Positions 54,017-62,948 of a stretch of DNA of 64,000 nucleotides are shown here, one piece after another. Below the pieces are notes generated by a model, which saw nothing but the letters and a program-made list of their open reading frames with translations, was not told the DNA's origin and made no database searches. Position 1 is the stretch's first letter; every line of letters begins with the position of its first letter. The position numbers were made by a program, and so were the translations under genes. The stretch lies in contig DAHYHI010000015.1 of the NCBI GenBank assembly GCA_027391075.1, positions 1 to 64,000 of the forward strand. Reading direction: 5' to 3'. Source of the stretch: JAJZAM01 sp027391075. GTDB lineage: Bacteria > Actinomycetota > Acidimicrobiia > Acidimicrobiales > Palsa-688.

Positions 54017-55324
54017 TTGGCTTTTTATAAGGCCCTCCGAAGCCAAGCTCCAACCCTTGGATCGCACCCGACGGGGTCTTCTGGCGATAGGAGGAGGTCG
54101 CCGTACCTAACAACGCGGGGTCAGGCGCTTGCGGCGTCGGGCGGAGCTCTCGCTTTGGGGGCTTTCCTTTCGGGGGCCGTCGAGCTGTACGGTCTTGCCG
54201 TTGCCTGCCTGGTGTTGGTGACCGTTGCATGGGTGCGGTTGAGGACGGTGTCTTGGAACGTGTCGGTCACGCGTACCGTCGTGCCCACACGTTTTTCTAG
54301 CGGAGCAAGCAGCCGGGTCGAGCTCGTGGCCCGCAATAGCGCTTCCAAACCCTCCCCCGAGGCCGAGGGCAGGGACCCGTTGGGTAGCAGCGGACGGGCA
54401 GCCCGATTCAACATCGCATCGATGCAGCCCGGCGAAGAAAGACGAACGACCTACCAGCTGCCGCCTTTACGACGAGGGGTGTACCAGCTCGGTCCCCTTA
54501 GCGTCCTCGTGGGCGATCCATTCGGCCTGGCAGAGTTGGAGCAACGAAGCGCGGGTGAGGCGACACTGGTGGTGCACCCACGCTTTGAAGTCCTCCCATA
54601 CACCTCGCTGCACTCCGGAAGCCGCCCCTCCTTCGGTCACGTCCGGCTAGCTGGCGGCCCGGATCCAGACAGTTTCCTTCTCCGCCGCTACGTCGCCGGA
54701 GACGACCTTAGACGAGTCCACTGGCCCACGACGGCCCGCGTAGGTGAGCTCACTCTCCGCCAAGACGAACCCCGAGGCAACGACCTAGTCGTAGTCGTCG
54801 CCGACCTTCGCATGGACAAGAGTGAGACCGCGCGGTCCGCCGTCGACGACGCGTTCGAAGCCGTCCTCGAATCAGCTGCGACCATCTGCTCAGTGTGGAT
54901 CCGCTCTGGTAGCGAAGTCCGCCTTTTGACCAGTGCCGGCTACGACTCGGGGCCGGGCTGCGGCCCTGGTCACTTCACGGCCATCCTCGACGGCCTCGCG
55001 GCTTCAGAGCCCCACGCTCCGGGCGGCCCGCCCGTCCGGCTGGGATTTTCAGCGGGCTGCATACCAATCACGATCGTCACGACCGATAGGTGCACGCCTT
55101 CTCTTTTGGGCGACCTAACCGGACGCCAACCGGCTCAGAGCGACACGGTAGTGGTCATAGCAACGGTTGGCGAAGGCTTCGACGAGACAGCGAACGGCAG
55201 GCACTCTCCCGACGACGGGGACCCCGGTCTTCTAGCGAATCTTGCCAACGTGCACCGATCGCTCTACGTGCCGGTAGGTAGCACCCTCGGGCGTCAGATG
55301 GCACGGGGCGACGGCGCGAGATGA
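54017..55324 (+). CDS. DUF58 domain protein
   Basis: The 435-residue protein has two N-terminal membrane segments (about residues 38-72) and the DUF58 region with RRYVAGDDLRRVHWPTTAR and GELTLRQDEP. A vWA-like C-terminal half follows. It starts with a TTG at 54017, and the stop overlaps the next gene by ATGA. Proteins of this kind are MoxR partners. The substrate of the system is not known. Confidence 0.9.
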   Translation: MAFYKALRSQAPTLGSHPTGSSGDRRRSPYLTTRGQALAASGGALALGAFLSGAVELYGLAVACLVLVTVAWVRLRTVSWNVSVTRTVVPTRFSSGASSRVELVARNSASKPSPEAEGRDPLGSSGRAARFNIASMQPGEERRTTYQLPPLRRGVYQLGPLSVLVGDPFGLAELEQRSAGEATLVVHPRFEVLPYTSLHSGSRPSFGHVRLAGGPDPDSFLLRRYVAGDDLRRVHWPTTARVGELTLRQDEPRGNDLVVVVADLRMDKSETARSAVDDAFEAVLESAATICSVWIRSGSEVRLLTSAGYDSGPGCGPGHFTAILDGLAASEPHAPGGPPVRLGFSAGCIPITIVTTDRCTPSLLGDLTGRQPAQSDTVVVIATVGEGFDETANGRHSPDDGDPGLLANLANVHRSLYVPVGSTLGRQMARGDGAR

Positions 55325-57711
55325 GACCGCTACGGGACTCGTCTCGCGGTCGCCCCCCCAGCCGCGCGGGTAGAGATCGGTTCGGATACGGCCGGCTGGT
55401 CGCGTTGACGGGGGTTATGTTAGCTAGTTCCGCCGGCCTATTCCGGGTCTTTGTCGGCACAGGCTGGGTTGGCCCAGTGTCATTGACGGTGGTGTGCTCC
55501 GCCGGCGCCGCCTGGGTGATAGCGCTAAGTTGGGGGCAGCCCGTCTGGGGGGCCCTGGCAGGGATCTGCGCGACCGTTCTCGCGGTAAGTTGGACAGTCT
55601 TTCCTACGACCACGACGTGGGGTGTTCCAACCTCCTCGACGCTAAAGGCTTTGCGCAGCGCGCTGGACAGCATAGGTCCGGACATCGCAAGTTCCGCCCC
55701 TCCGGTCCATGTCACCCCCGGATTCGCCCTCCTGGCGGCCGGCGGAGCTGGCCTTTTGACGATCGCTGCTGTCGTGCAGGCGTCGCAGCGCCACGCGAGC
55801 GTCCTGGCGCTGTTCCCGTCGCTGGCGATGTTTATAGCAGCGATCCCAGCCGCACGCGGAGGCGGACGCTTCTACGTCGTGTTGTCGTACTGCGTGGCCG
55901 CCTGCGGCTACCTCTACGCGGACTCAGCCTTGTCCAGGCCGATCACGTGGTTCGGCGGGGTTCGTCGAGGAGGGCGAGCGTCCAGGGGATCCACCGCTGT
56001 GATCACCACCCTGGCGAGCGTGATCCTTGCAGCCTCCGTTACGGTCCTGCTGCCCGGAGTCGACGGGTCGGGGGTCCTCGGGTGGGGTGGTGCTAGTGGC
56101 GGGGCGGGGCAGCGGATAGTGCCTAACCCGCTGGTGTCACTGCAGACCCGTCTCTTGGACGAGTCCAACACTCCGGTATTCAAGGTTCAAGCCAGCGTCG
56201 GCTCCTACTGGCAGCTGACCACCCTGGACCTCTTCGACGGAACGACTTGGAGCTCCGAGGGATCCTACAGTGGGTTCAGTTCGAGGCTCCCGGGCGCAGC
56301 CGAGGTCCCCAGCGGCACTCAAGTGGATAAGGCCACTTTCACGATACAGAACCTCGACTCTGTGTGGCTTCCGGACCAGTTCAACCCGATATCGGTTCAA
56401 GGTGCCAAGGGAGTGTCTTACGATGCCGGCAGCGACAGCCTCCTGGTCGCCGGATCTACGTCCAACGGCATGTCCTATACCGTCACCTCGTACCGTTACC
56501 TGGCAGATCTGAGCGCCGCTGATCTCGCCTCAGCGGCTCCCACACAGGCTCCCGCAGTCGACACGGCCCTACCGAGCTCCGTCCCTCAGAGCGTCAAGCT
56601 GCTTGCGCAGCAGATCACCGCCAACGCCTCCAGCCAGTACGCCAAGGCGCTTGCCATACAGGGCTACCTGACCAGCCCCTTATTTCGCTACACCCTTCAG
56701 CCGCCAACGGACGGTTCCGGCACTACAGCGCTTACCACGTTCCTCTTCGACACCAGGGCGGGTTACTGCCAACAGTTCGCCGCAGCCTTCGCTGTCTTGG
56801 CACGCGAGGTCGGCGTCCCTACAAGGCTCGGTGTCGGCTTTGCCACCGGGAACGCTGTCACAGGTGGCTACCAAGTCCTCGACTCGGACGCGCACACCTG
56901 GCCCGAGGTGTACTTCGGCCCCCAGTACGGGTGGGTGCCCTTCGAGCCCACACCAGGTTTCTCCGTCCCGGGAGCCAACGGCTACGACCCGGTCGCGTCC
57001 TCCTCCGCTCAGCTAACCCCTCAAAGCCCTAACACTGCGGCACCGGCCAACCCCTCGGCGACAGTCCCAGCGGGGCACGCGAAGGCGGCCGCGGGGCAGA
57101 GCAGCAGCTCCGGATCGGCCGCCGACGCTCAGACGGCTACAGGTAACTCCAAAGGCTCTTCGACCCCATGGTGGTTGGCGCCCCTTGCCCTCGCCGGCCT
57201 CGTCTTGGCCTGGATTGGGCTGGCCGGCGCCGCCCGCATCACACGACGCCGAATCAGACGCGTCCTGGCGTCGATGGCGGGGCCGCGTAGCGTCGCCCTT
57301 GCCGCCTGGGAGGAGGCGGAAGAGGAGCTGGCCTGGCTGGGGGTGAGCCGGCACGAATCCGAGACGGTCGGCGAACTTGTTGCCAAGCTCAGCCTGCGGC
57401 AGCCTTCGCTCAGCGTATCTACTTCCCAGGTTCCCAGCACCGACCACGCAGTGGTCGGTGCCGCCGCTTCTGTTCGGAGGAGCGTCTTTTCGACCAGCGA
57501 CCTAACCAGATTGTCCGAGCTTGCAGGTCTCGCTGAACGGGCATCCTTCGCACAGACTTTCGATACCGCTTCGGCGAAAGCCGCGCTCAACCTGTCCTCC
57601 GAAACTGCCAGAGCGCTTACAAGAAATCAGAGCCGCCGACAAAGGGTACGGCGCTGGTTGCTAGTCCGACCCCGACTAGAGCGATCCTCTAAGATCAGAT
57701 CCGAGCGCTGA
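55321..57711 (+). CDS. Membrane transglutaminase-like protein (TgpA type)
   Basis: The 796-residue protein has about six N-terminal membrane segments (residues 25-250), an extracytoplasmic transglutaminase-like domain and a final membrane segment (about 617-640) with a cytoplasmic tail. The Cys483 of AGYCQQFAAAFAVLA, His525 of DAHTWPEVYF and Glu542 in PFEPTPG occupy the triad positions. Asp is more usual at the third. It is coupled to the DUF58 gene. It may process wall or secreted proteins. Confidence 0.92.
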   Translation: MRPLRDSSRGRPPSRAGRDRFGYGRLVALTGVMLASSAGLFRVFVGTGWVGPVSLTVVCSAGAAWVIALSWGQPVWGALAGICATVLAVSWTVFPTTTTWGVPTSSTLKALRSALDSIGPDIASSAPPVHVTPGFALLAAGGAGLLTIAAVVQASQRHASVLALFPSLAMFIAAIPAARGGGRFYVVLSYCVAACGYLYADSALSRPITWFGGVRRGGRASRGSTAVITTLASVILAASVTVLLPGVDGSGVLGWGGASGGAGQRIVPNPLVSLQTRLLDESNTPVFKVQASVGSYWQLTTLDLFDGTTWSSEGSYSGFSSRLPGAAEVPSGTQVDKATFTIQNLDSVWLPDQFNPISVQGAKGVSYDAGSDSLLVAGSTSNGMSYTVTSYRYLADLSAADLASAAPTQAPAVDTALPSSVPQSVKLLAQQITANASSQYAKALAIQGYLTSPLFRYTLQPPTDGSGTTALTTFLFDTRAGYCQQFAAAFAVLAREVGVPTRLGVGFATGNAVTGGYQVLDSDAHTWPEVYFGPQYGWVPFEPTPGFSVPGANGYDPVASSSAQLTPQSPNTAAPANPSATVPAGHAKAAAGQSSSSGSAADAQTATGNSKGSSTPWWLAPLALAGLVLAWIGLAGAARITRRRIRRVLASMAGPRSVALAAWEEAEEELAWLGVSRHESETVGELVAKLSLRQPSLSVSTSQVPSTDHAVVGAAASVRRSVFSTSDLTRLSELAGLAERASFAQTFDTASAKAALNLSSETARALTRNQSRRQRVRRWLLVRPRLERSSKIRSER

Positions 57712-57713
57712 GG

Positions 57714-58094
57714 TCAGATCCGACCGTCACCGCCGAAGCGCTCCCGGAACTTACGCGCCAGTTCGGAGAGCGACTGGTTCGGGTTACGGGAACGTATGGT
57801 CTGGGTCATCTGTTCTACGCCTAGCCTGCTCATGCGTATGAGGTTCGTTGCGAGGACTATTGCGCTGGACAGCATAATGAGAAACCCGACGACCGCTAGC
57901 AGCCAGTTGAACGCGAAGGCTCCCAGAAGCAAGGCCAGGCCCACGACAGAACCGAGGGCAGCCCACTTGCATTTGCGAGCCAAATAGCGCTGAAGGGTCG
58001 TCGAAGCGAGCAGTTCAGCCGATTTGGGGTTTTGCGAGTGGAACTGACGTTCGATCTCGGCAAGTATTCGTTGTTCGTTCTCGTTGAGCGGCAC
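57714..58094 (-). CDS. DUF3040 membrane protein
   Basis: The 126-residue protein begins MPLNENEQRILAEIERQFHS, the DUF3040 start, and has two adjacent hydrophobic segments (about residues 44-84) and a basic C-terminus. The family is restricted largely to actinobacteria and has no known function. It converges on the transglutaminase gene with two bases between the stops. Confidence 0.93.
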   Translation of the reverse strand: MPLNENEQRILAEIERQFHSQNPKSAELLASTTLQRYLARKCKWAALGSVVGLALLLGAFAFNWLLAVVGFLIMLSSAIVLATNLIRMSRLGVEQMTQTIRSRNPNQSLSELARKFRERFGGDGRI

Positions 58095-58164
58095 CTTAAG
58101 CCTCCAACTCCATCATCTCACCACGGAAAAGGTACGGCAACGCGGGCTCCTTGTGTCGCGATCC

Positions 58165-59493
58165 TCATGAAAGTCCTACATTGCGGCGCGCTGGGCCGAC
58201 TAGGGCGGCTGTGGTCAGCGATTCGGGACCAAATTTGCGGCGCACTTCGTCCACGGCGATGCTGGCCGCCTGGCTCGGCGACGGGCTGCTTCCCGCTGCG
58301 CCCCCAAGGTCCAAACTTAGCTGCGACGCTTCGGTCCCGGCATGCTCGGCTAGGTTCGTGAGGCTTACCCCGATCAGCCTGACACCCCGCTCACAGTGCG
58401 CTTCGGCGAGCAGACCGAGGGCTGCTCTTGCGATGTCGGTGCTGTTGTCGGTTCGCCCCTTGAATGTGTGGGACCTAGTACGAGTCGTCATGTCACGGTA
58501 GCGGACCTTGATCGTAACGGTTCTTGCGCGCATTTCCGCTTGCCGAAGCCGACTCGACACAGAGTCTGCCATGCCCAGCACCGGCACTCTGAGACTGTCG
58601 ACGCCGAAACGGTCGTCGCCGAAGGTCTCCTCCTGGCTGATCGACTTGGTCGCGCGCTCGGGCTGCACCACCCGCTCATCTATGCCCCGGGCGAGCCGGG
58701 CGAGGTGAGCCCCGTTGGCCCGCCCGAGGACCTCCTCAAGGGTCCGGGGAGGCACCGAGGCAAGGTCACCAACCGTCTTGATCCCCATCCGTGCCAAGCG
58801 CGACGACGTTGCGGGCCCGACCCCCCACAAAGCCTCGACTGGGTGAGGATGTAAGAACGCTACCTCTTGGCCCTCGGGGACTATGAAGACTCCTGACCCG
58901 GGTCCGCCACTGTCTGCGGCCCCGCTGTCTTGGGATCCGTCGGACCGCGAAGGTGTCTTCGCGGTCTCATGCGACCGGTGTCGCCGTTCAAAACTGCGAG
59001 CTACTTGCGGCTTCGCAGCCTTGGAGGCCATCTTGGCTACGAACTTCACTCGAGAGCCCCCAACTGAGCAGACCAAACCTGTCGATTCGAAGACTCGACT
59101 GCGGATCAGCGCCCCGATCGTCGCAGGCGGGCCGTAGATCCCCTCAGCTCCGGTCACGTCGAGAAATGCCTCGTCGAGTGATATCCCTTCCACTAACGGC
59201 GTGAACCCAGCGAAGACTTCGTGGAGTTTCCTGCTCACCTGCGCGTAGCGACCGTGGCGCGGAGCCACGAAGACAGCCGAAGGGCACAACCTTCGAGCCT
59301 CGACGGAGGGCATTGCCGATCGGACCCCAAACGAACGCGCCTCGTAGCTGCACGAAGCGACCACGCCCCTGCGGCCTTCGCCTCCGACGATGACGGCCTG
59401 TCCCACCAGATTCGGGTCGTCGACGGCCTCCACCGAGGCGAAGAAAGCGTCCATGTCAACATGAAGCACCCATCTCCTCGAGCCCTCTCCCAC
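58165..59493 (-). CDS. dinB: DNA polymerase IV (DinB, Y family)
   Basis: The 442-residue lesion-bypass polymerase has catalytic D13 and D15 (HVDMDAFFASVE) and D107-E108 (ISLDEAF). The helix-hairpin-helix region and ETFGDDRFGVD-type little-finger start are present, and the beta-clamp motif QLSLDL lies at 391-396. A Ser/Arg/Gly-rich insertion (about residues 163-200) breaks the palm-to-thumb region after SKAAKP. The GTG at 59493 gives SRRWVLHVDMDAFFAS, like mycobacterial DinB1; a GTG at 59469 with a better ribosome site is the alternative. No clear SOS box precedes it. Confidence 0.94.
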   Translation of the reverse strand: MGEGSRRWVLHVDMDAFFASVEAVDDPNLVGQAVIVGGEGRRGVVASCSYEARSFGVRSAMPSVEARRLCPSAVFVAPRHGRYAQVSRKLHEVFAGFTPLVEGISLDEAFLDVTGAEGIYGPPATIGALIRSRVFESTGLVCSVGGSRVKFVAKMASKAAKPQVARSFERRHRSHETAKTPSRSDGSQDSGAADSGGPGSGVFIVPEGQEVAFLHPHPVEALWGVGPATSSRLARMGIKTVGDLASVPPRTLEEVLGRANGAHLARLARGIDERVVQPERATKSISQEETFGDDRFGVDSLRVPVLGMADSVSSRLRQAEMRARTVTIKVRYRDMTTRTRSHTFKGRTDNSTDIARAALGLLAEAHCERGVRLIGVSLTNLAEHAGTEASQLSLDLGGAAGSSPSPSQAASIAVDEVRRKFGPESLTTAALVGPARRNVGLS

Positions 59494-59496
59494 CGT

Positions 59497-59544
59497 AACT
59501 ATTGTATTGCGCAGATCGCCAACTGTTGTATTGAGCAGATCGCC
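59497..59544. repeat. Two tandem 24-bp direct repeats before dinB
   Basis: 59497-59520 and 59521-59544 match at 22 of 24 bases, AACT(A/G)TTGTATTG(C/A)GCAGATCGCC. They fill the gap between the PIG-L stop (59547) and the dinB start (59493), so they lie in the dinB leader. They may be regulator-binding sites or a slippage duplication. Confidence 0.85.
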
Positions 59545-59546
59545 GC

Positions 59547-60257
59547 CTACCCGAGAAGAACTTGGCGGAAACCCTCAGCAAAACGCGTCCCGGCTTTCTT
59601 GCCTGCGTCGGCGGCCCTGCTCCGCACAGAGCGCCTGACCAAGTCCCAACCGTCTCCGATCTGGCTTTCATGGCAGACGACGGCGTCCTCCTTAGCTCCG
59701 ATGCTGGTTGTGACGTCGACCCAGACGTCGGGCTCGAGAGTTCCCGACAAAAGCAGTGTACGGACAGCGTGTGCAGGTCTCGAACCGGGAAAGTAGTGGG
59801 GGTTCGCCGCACCGGGAACCACAGCGTCGATAGCAGCCCAACCGGTTACGCGATGGTCTCGGTGGTTAATGTAGGTCTGGCCGAAGAACACGGCCGTAGG
59901 GTCGGGAGCGAGGACCACGTCTGGCCTGAGGTCACGGATAAGGGTTACCAGCTGCCCTCTCAACTCCAGGCCGTCCTCCAGTTCCCCGTCGGGATGGTCG
60001 AGCCAGAAACGACTTTTCACTCCGAGCACCGACCCTGCGCGAACCGACTCGGCCTTTCGGATCTCAGCTAGCTCAGCCGGGAGCGCAGAAGGGTCCAATG
60101 ACCCCTTGTCTCCCTTAGCGCACACGCACACATGTACAGCGGCCCCGTTAGCAGCCCACAGTGCAAGAGTTCCGCCGGCAGCAACCTCGGCGTCGTCGGG
60201 ATGAGCATAGATAGCGAGCGCCACATCTGGAAGCTCGTCGAAAAAATGGCCGGCCAC
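59547..60257 (-). CDS. PIG-L (LmbE-like) family deacetylase
   Basis: The 236-residue protein has the zinc motif IYAHPDDAEVAAGGT (about residues 16-30) and the second His motif INHRDHRVTGWAA. This is the family of MshB/Mca of mycothiol metabolism, but the size and motifs also fit other N-acetylsugar deacetylases, so the substrate is open. A GTG at 60257 starts it, divergent from the inositol-phosphatase gene. It is probably co-transcribed with dinB downstream. Confidence 0.9.
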   Translation of the reverse strand: MAGHFFDELPDVALAIYAHPDDAEVAAGGTLALWAANGAAVHVCVCAKGDKGSLDPSALPAELAEIRKAESVRAGSVLGVKSRFWLDHPDGELEDGLELRGQLVTLIRDLRPDVVLAPDPTAVFFGQTYINHRDHRVTGWAAIDAVVPGAANPHYFPGSRPAHAVRTLLLSGTLEPDVWVDVTTSIGAKEDAVVCHESQIGDGWDLVRRSVRSRAADAGKKAGTRFAEGFRQVLLG

Positions 60258-60286
60258 GAGTGCGACAGTAGGCTAAACACGTCTGC

Positions 60287-61174
60287 ATGGCTGCGCAATC
60301 TGAACCCGTTCGAACCGACCTGCCACCTGAAAGCGCCGAAGCGGCCTTCGGCTTCGACTTCGACTGGCGCGATCCTCTCGTAGAAGACCTGGCCCGCACC
60401 GCATTCGAGGCTGCCATGGCAGGCGCCGACGTCCTTCGTGGCGCGGCACCCGGCTCGGGAGCGGTCGTCACTGGACTCTCGACGAAGATCTCCAACACCG
60501 ACATGGTCTCCGATGTAGACCGCTCATCGGAGGCCGAGGTAAACCGAGTCTTGCTAAGCCGCAGACCGGACGACGGTCTGTTGGCAGAAGAAGGCAGCGC
60601 CCGAGCAGGCACGACGGGAGTCCGCTGGGTTGTCGACCCGCTGGACGGTACGACTAACTTCCTTTTCTCGATACCGCAATACTGTGTTTCGATCGCAGCG
60701 GAGATCGACGGAGCTCCGGTGGTGGGCCTTGTAGTCGACCCTTGCCGATCCGAGACATGGGCTGCGGCCCGACATCACGGAGCGTTCCGCAATGGATCCC
60801 GCTGCCGAGTGAGGCCCAACTCGGTGAGTGCCTCCGAGGCGCTCATCGCTACCGGGTTCGCCTACAAGGCGGAGTGGCGCGCCTGGCAAGGAGATATCGC
60901 AGCCAAGGTCCTCCCCCAGATCAGAGACCTTAGAAGGTTCGGGTCGGCAGCGCTCGACTTGTCGTGGGTGGGAGGGGGTCGTTTCGACGGGTACTACGAA
61001 TGGGGTCTAAGCCCGTGGGATCTCCGCGCGGGAGAACTGGTAGCACACGAGGCGGGAGCAGTAGTGCACTCGTTTCCCAACGGAACGTCTGTCGCCGCAA
61101 CTCCGGGGCTCTTCGGCCCCCTGTGCGACCTCCTCGGCGCAGCAGGAGCATTCGACGGCCCTCCTTCGCAGTAG
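60287..61174 (+). CDS. Inositol monophosphatase-family protein
   Basis: The 295-residue phosphatase has the metal-site motifs LLAEEGSA (Glu), VVDPLDGTTNFLF and, near the end, LSPWDLRAGELVAHEAGA. These match the IMPase/SuhB/HisN group. The substrate could be inositol phosphate, histidinol phosphate or a nucleotide; the sequence does not decide. The N-terminal 30 residues are extra and acidic. It starts with an ATG at 60287. Confidence 0.93.
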   Translation: MAAQSEPVRTDLPPESAEAAFGFDFDWRDPLVEDLARTAFEAAMAGADVLRGAAPGSGAVVTGLSTKISNTDMVSDVDRSSEAEVNRVLLSRRPDDGLLAEEGSARAGTTGVRWVVDPLDGTTNFLFSIPQYCVSIAAEIDGAPVVGLVVDPCRSETWAAARHHGAFRNGSRCRVRPNSVSASEALIATGFAYKAEWRAWQGDIAAKVLPQIRDLRRFGSAALDLSWVGGGRFDGYYEWGLSPWDLRAGELVAHEAGAVVHSFPNGTSVAATPGLFGPLCDLLGAAGAFDGPPSQ

Positions 61175-61212
61175 TCAGCGCTTAAAGTCCCTCGGTCGCC
61201 TTCGGATACGGT

Positions 61213-61230
61213 CCAGTCCTTGGGGACTGG
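61213..61230. terminator. Hairpin between convergent IMPase-family and pfk genes
   Basis: CCAGTCC and GGACTGG pair around four bases (TTGG) in the 66-bp gap between the convergent stops, a likely bidirectional terminator position. There is no T-run. Confidence 0.45.
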
Positions 61231-61240
61231 GATGGGACTC

Positions 61241-62272
61241 CTAGCCCCAGAATACCTCTGCGACGCCGTGGAGCAGCGCAGGGTCGACTTGCTTGGAGAC
61301 GCTAACGGCCGCCGACAGCGCAACCCGGACTATTTTGTCAGCTTGGAGGGCCACCATCGTGGAGAAGTCGCCGTCATGGACTGCATCTATGGCTGCTATC
61401 CCGAACCGTGTCGCTAGGACGCGGTCGAAAGCTGTGGGGCTGCCACCGCGCTGGACGTGGCCGAGCAGAGTCACCCTAGTCTCGAAGCCAGTCCGCCTCT
61501 CGATCTCGCCGGCGAGCACGTTGGCTATGCCTCCCAATCTCGGGTGTCCAAACTGGTCGAGCTCCGCTGAAGCCAACGTCAGGCTGCCGTCCGCAGGAAC
61601 GGCCCCTTCGGCGACAACGACGATCGAAGCGAAGCGCCCTTTAGCATGCCGATTCTTCAGCTTGGTGCAAATCACGTCTATGTCGAAGGGCTCCTCGGGG
61701 ACAAGGATCTCAGCGGCACCTCCGGCTATCCCGGCGTAGGTCGCTATCCATCCGGCGTTCCTTCCCATCACCTCGCAGACTATGACCCTGTCGTGGGACT
61801 CCGCCGTCGTGTGAAGGCGGTCGATCGCGTCCGTGGCAATCTGAACCGCTGTGTGGAACCCGAAGGTCACCTCGGTAGCCGACAGGTCGTTGTCGATGGT
61901 CTTGGGAACCCCCACTACCGCTACGCCCTCGCCGCTCAAGCGGTGCGCAACCCCTAGGGTATCGTCGCCACCGATCGCGACCAATGCGTCTATTCGCTGG
62001 GAGCGTAGCGTTGCCAGGCATCGCGCCACTCCGCCTTCGACCTTGTAGGGGTTGGTCCGAGACGTTCCGAGGATCGTTCCGCCACGGGGCAGAATGCCCC
62101 TACAGCGTTCTACGTCCAATTCGGTGCTGCGATTGTCCATGACCCCCTCCCACCCGTCGAGGAAGCCTACAAAGCTGTCTCCGTAGCGGACTTCACCCTT
62201 GCGAACGACCGCTCGGATAACGGCGTTCAGCCCGGGGCAGTCACCGCCACCGGTAAGCATTCCTACTCTCAT
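61241..62272 (-). CDS. pfp: 6-Phosphofructokinase, pyrophosphate-type signature
   Basis: The 343-residue enzyme starts MRVGMLTGGGDCPGLNAVIR. Two diagnostic positions, which happen to keep the usual numbering, are D104 in GGDDT and K124 in PKTIDND. ATP-dependent enzymes have Gly at both; Asp and Lys are the signature of PPi-dependent enzymes. The active-site Asp127 and MGRNAGWIA are intact. It probably phosphorylates fructose 6-phosphate with pyrophosphate, possibly reversibly. An ATG at 62272 starts it. Confidence 0.93.
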   Translation of the reverse strand: MRVGMLTGGGDCPGLNAVIRAVVRKGEVRYGDSFVGFLDGWEGVMDNRSTELDVERCRGILPRGGTILGTSRTNPYKVEGGVARCLATLRSQRIDALVAIGGDDTLGVAHRLSGEGVAVVGVPKTIDNDLSATEVTFGFHTAVQIATDAIDRLHTTAESHDRVIVCEVMGRNAGWIATYAGIAGGAAEILVPEEPFDIDVICTKLKNRHAKGRFASIVVVAEGAVPADGSLTLASAELDQFGHPRLGGIANVLAGEIERRTGFETRVTLLGHVQRGGSPTAFDRVLATRFGIAAIDAVHDGDFSTMVALQADKIVRVALSAAVSVSKQVDPALLHGVAEVFWG

Positions 62273-62364
62273 GTCCCTCTCCTACCTAGAACCCCTCCGA
62301 CTCTAATCGCAGTAGGAGGCCCTCGAGATCCGGTGAGGTCCTCTCCGGACGAGCCCCTTGTGCG

Positions 62365-62826
62365 TCACGGCTCGGCGGAAGCCCGTTCGAGCATCCCCGC
62401 CTCACGTCTGAAGTCCCCGGCACCGGAGAAGCCCTTGTACACGCTGGCGAAGCGCAGGTAGGCAACTTCGTCTAGCCGCCGGAGTTGCTCCAGCACCGCA
62501 AGACCCACCTGCTCGTAGGTCACCTCGCCGCCTACGAAACGCAACGACTCCTCCACGCCGGCACTGAGCTGTGCAATATCCTCCGCTCCTACCGGCCGGT
62601 TTTTCGACGCGGCCGCCACGCCAGCCGCTACCTTCGCGCGATCGAACAGTTCGCGCTCACCTGAGCGCTTTACGACTACCAGCGGGACCTCTTCAATGCG
62701 TTCGTAGGTGGTGAAGCGGGCCCCGCACCCCCCGCATTCCCGTCGACGGCGAATCGCCGAACCGTCTAAGGCGGAACGCGAATCAACGACCCGATCTTCC
62801 GTGCAGGAGCAACGGGGACAGCGCAT
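62365..62826 (-). CDS. nrdR: Transcriptional repressor NrdR
   Basis: The 153-residue protein has the N-terminal zinc ribbon (MRCPRCSC, then CGGCGARFTTYERI) and the ATP-cone domain (VVKRSGERELFDRAKVAAGV, VAYLRFASVYKGF). NrdR controls ribonucleotide reductase genes according to nucleotide levels. I chose the ATG at 62826, because the family begins MxCPxC, with GAGGGG just before it; an ATG 24 bp upstream is also in frame. It belongs to the nrdR-LysM-lexA block common in actinobacteria. Confidence 0.95.
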   Translation of the reverse strand: MRCPRCSCTEDRVVDSRSALDGSAIRRRRECGGCGARFTTYERIEEVPLVVVKRSGERELFDRAKVAAGVAAASKNRPVGAEDIAQLSAGVEESLRFVGGEVTYEQVGLAVLEQLRRLDEVAYLRFASVYKGFSGAGDFRREAGMLERASAEP

Positions 62827-62948
62827 CCCCTCGAAGGTATCGCTATACATGACAAAATCGCGGAATAAGGACCCACGAACACGCCAATCGGGAAAAAGAA
62901 GCTCGGTCGAACAGGAATCGAGACACCTTTGGGTGTGCCTCGATGCCT

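Noticed and set aside
57690..57730. Direct repeat TCAGATCCGA at the transglutaminase/DUF3040 junction as an attachment site
   Set aside because: The two copies are 10 bp long within coding ends, with no integrase or tRNA nearby. This is likely chance.
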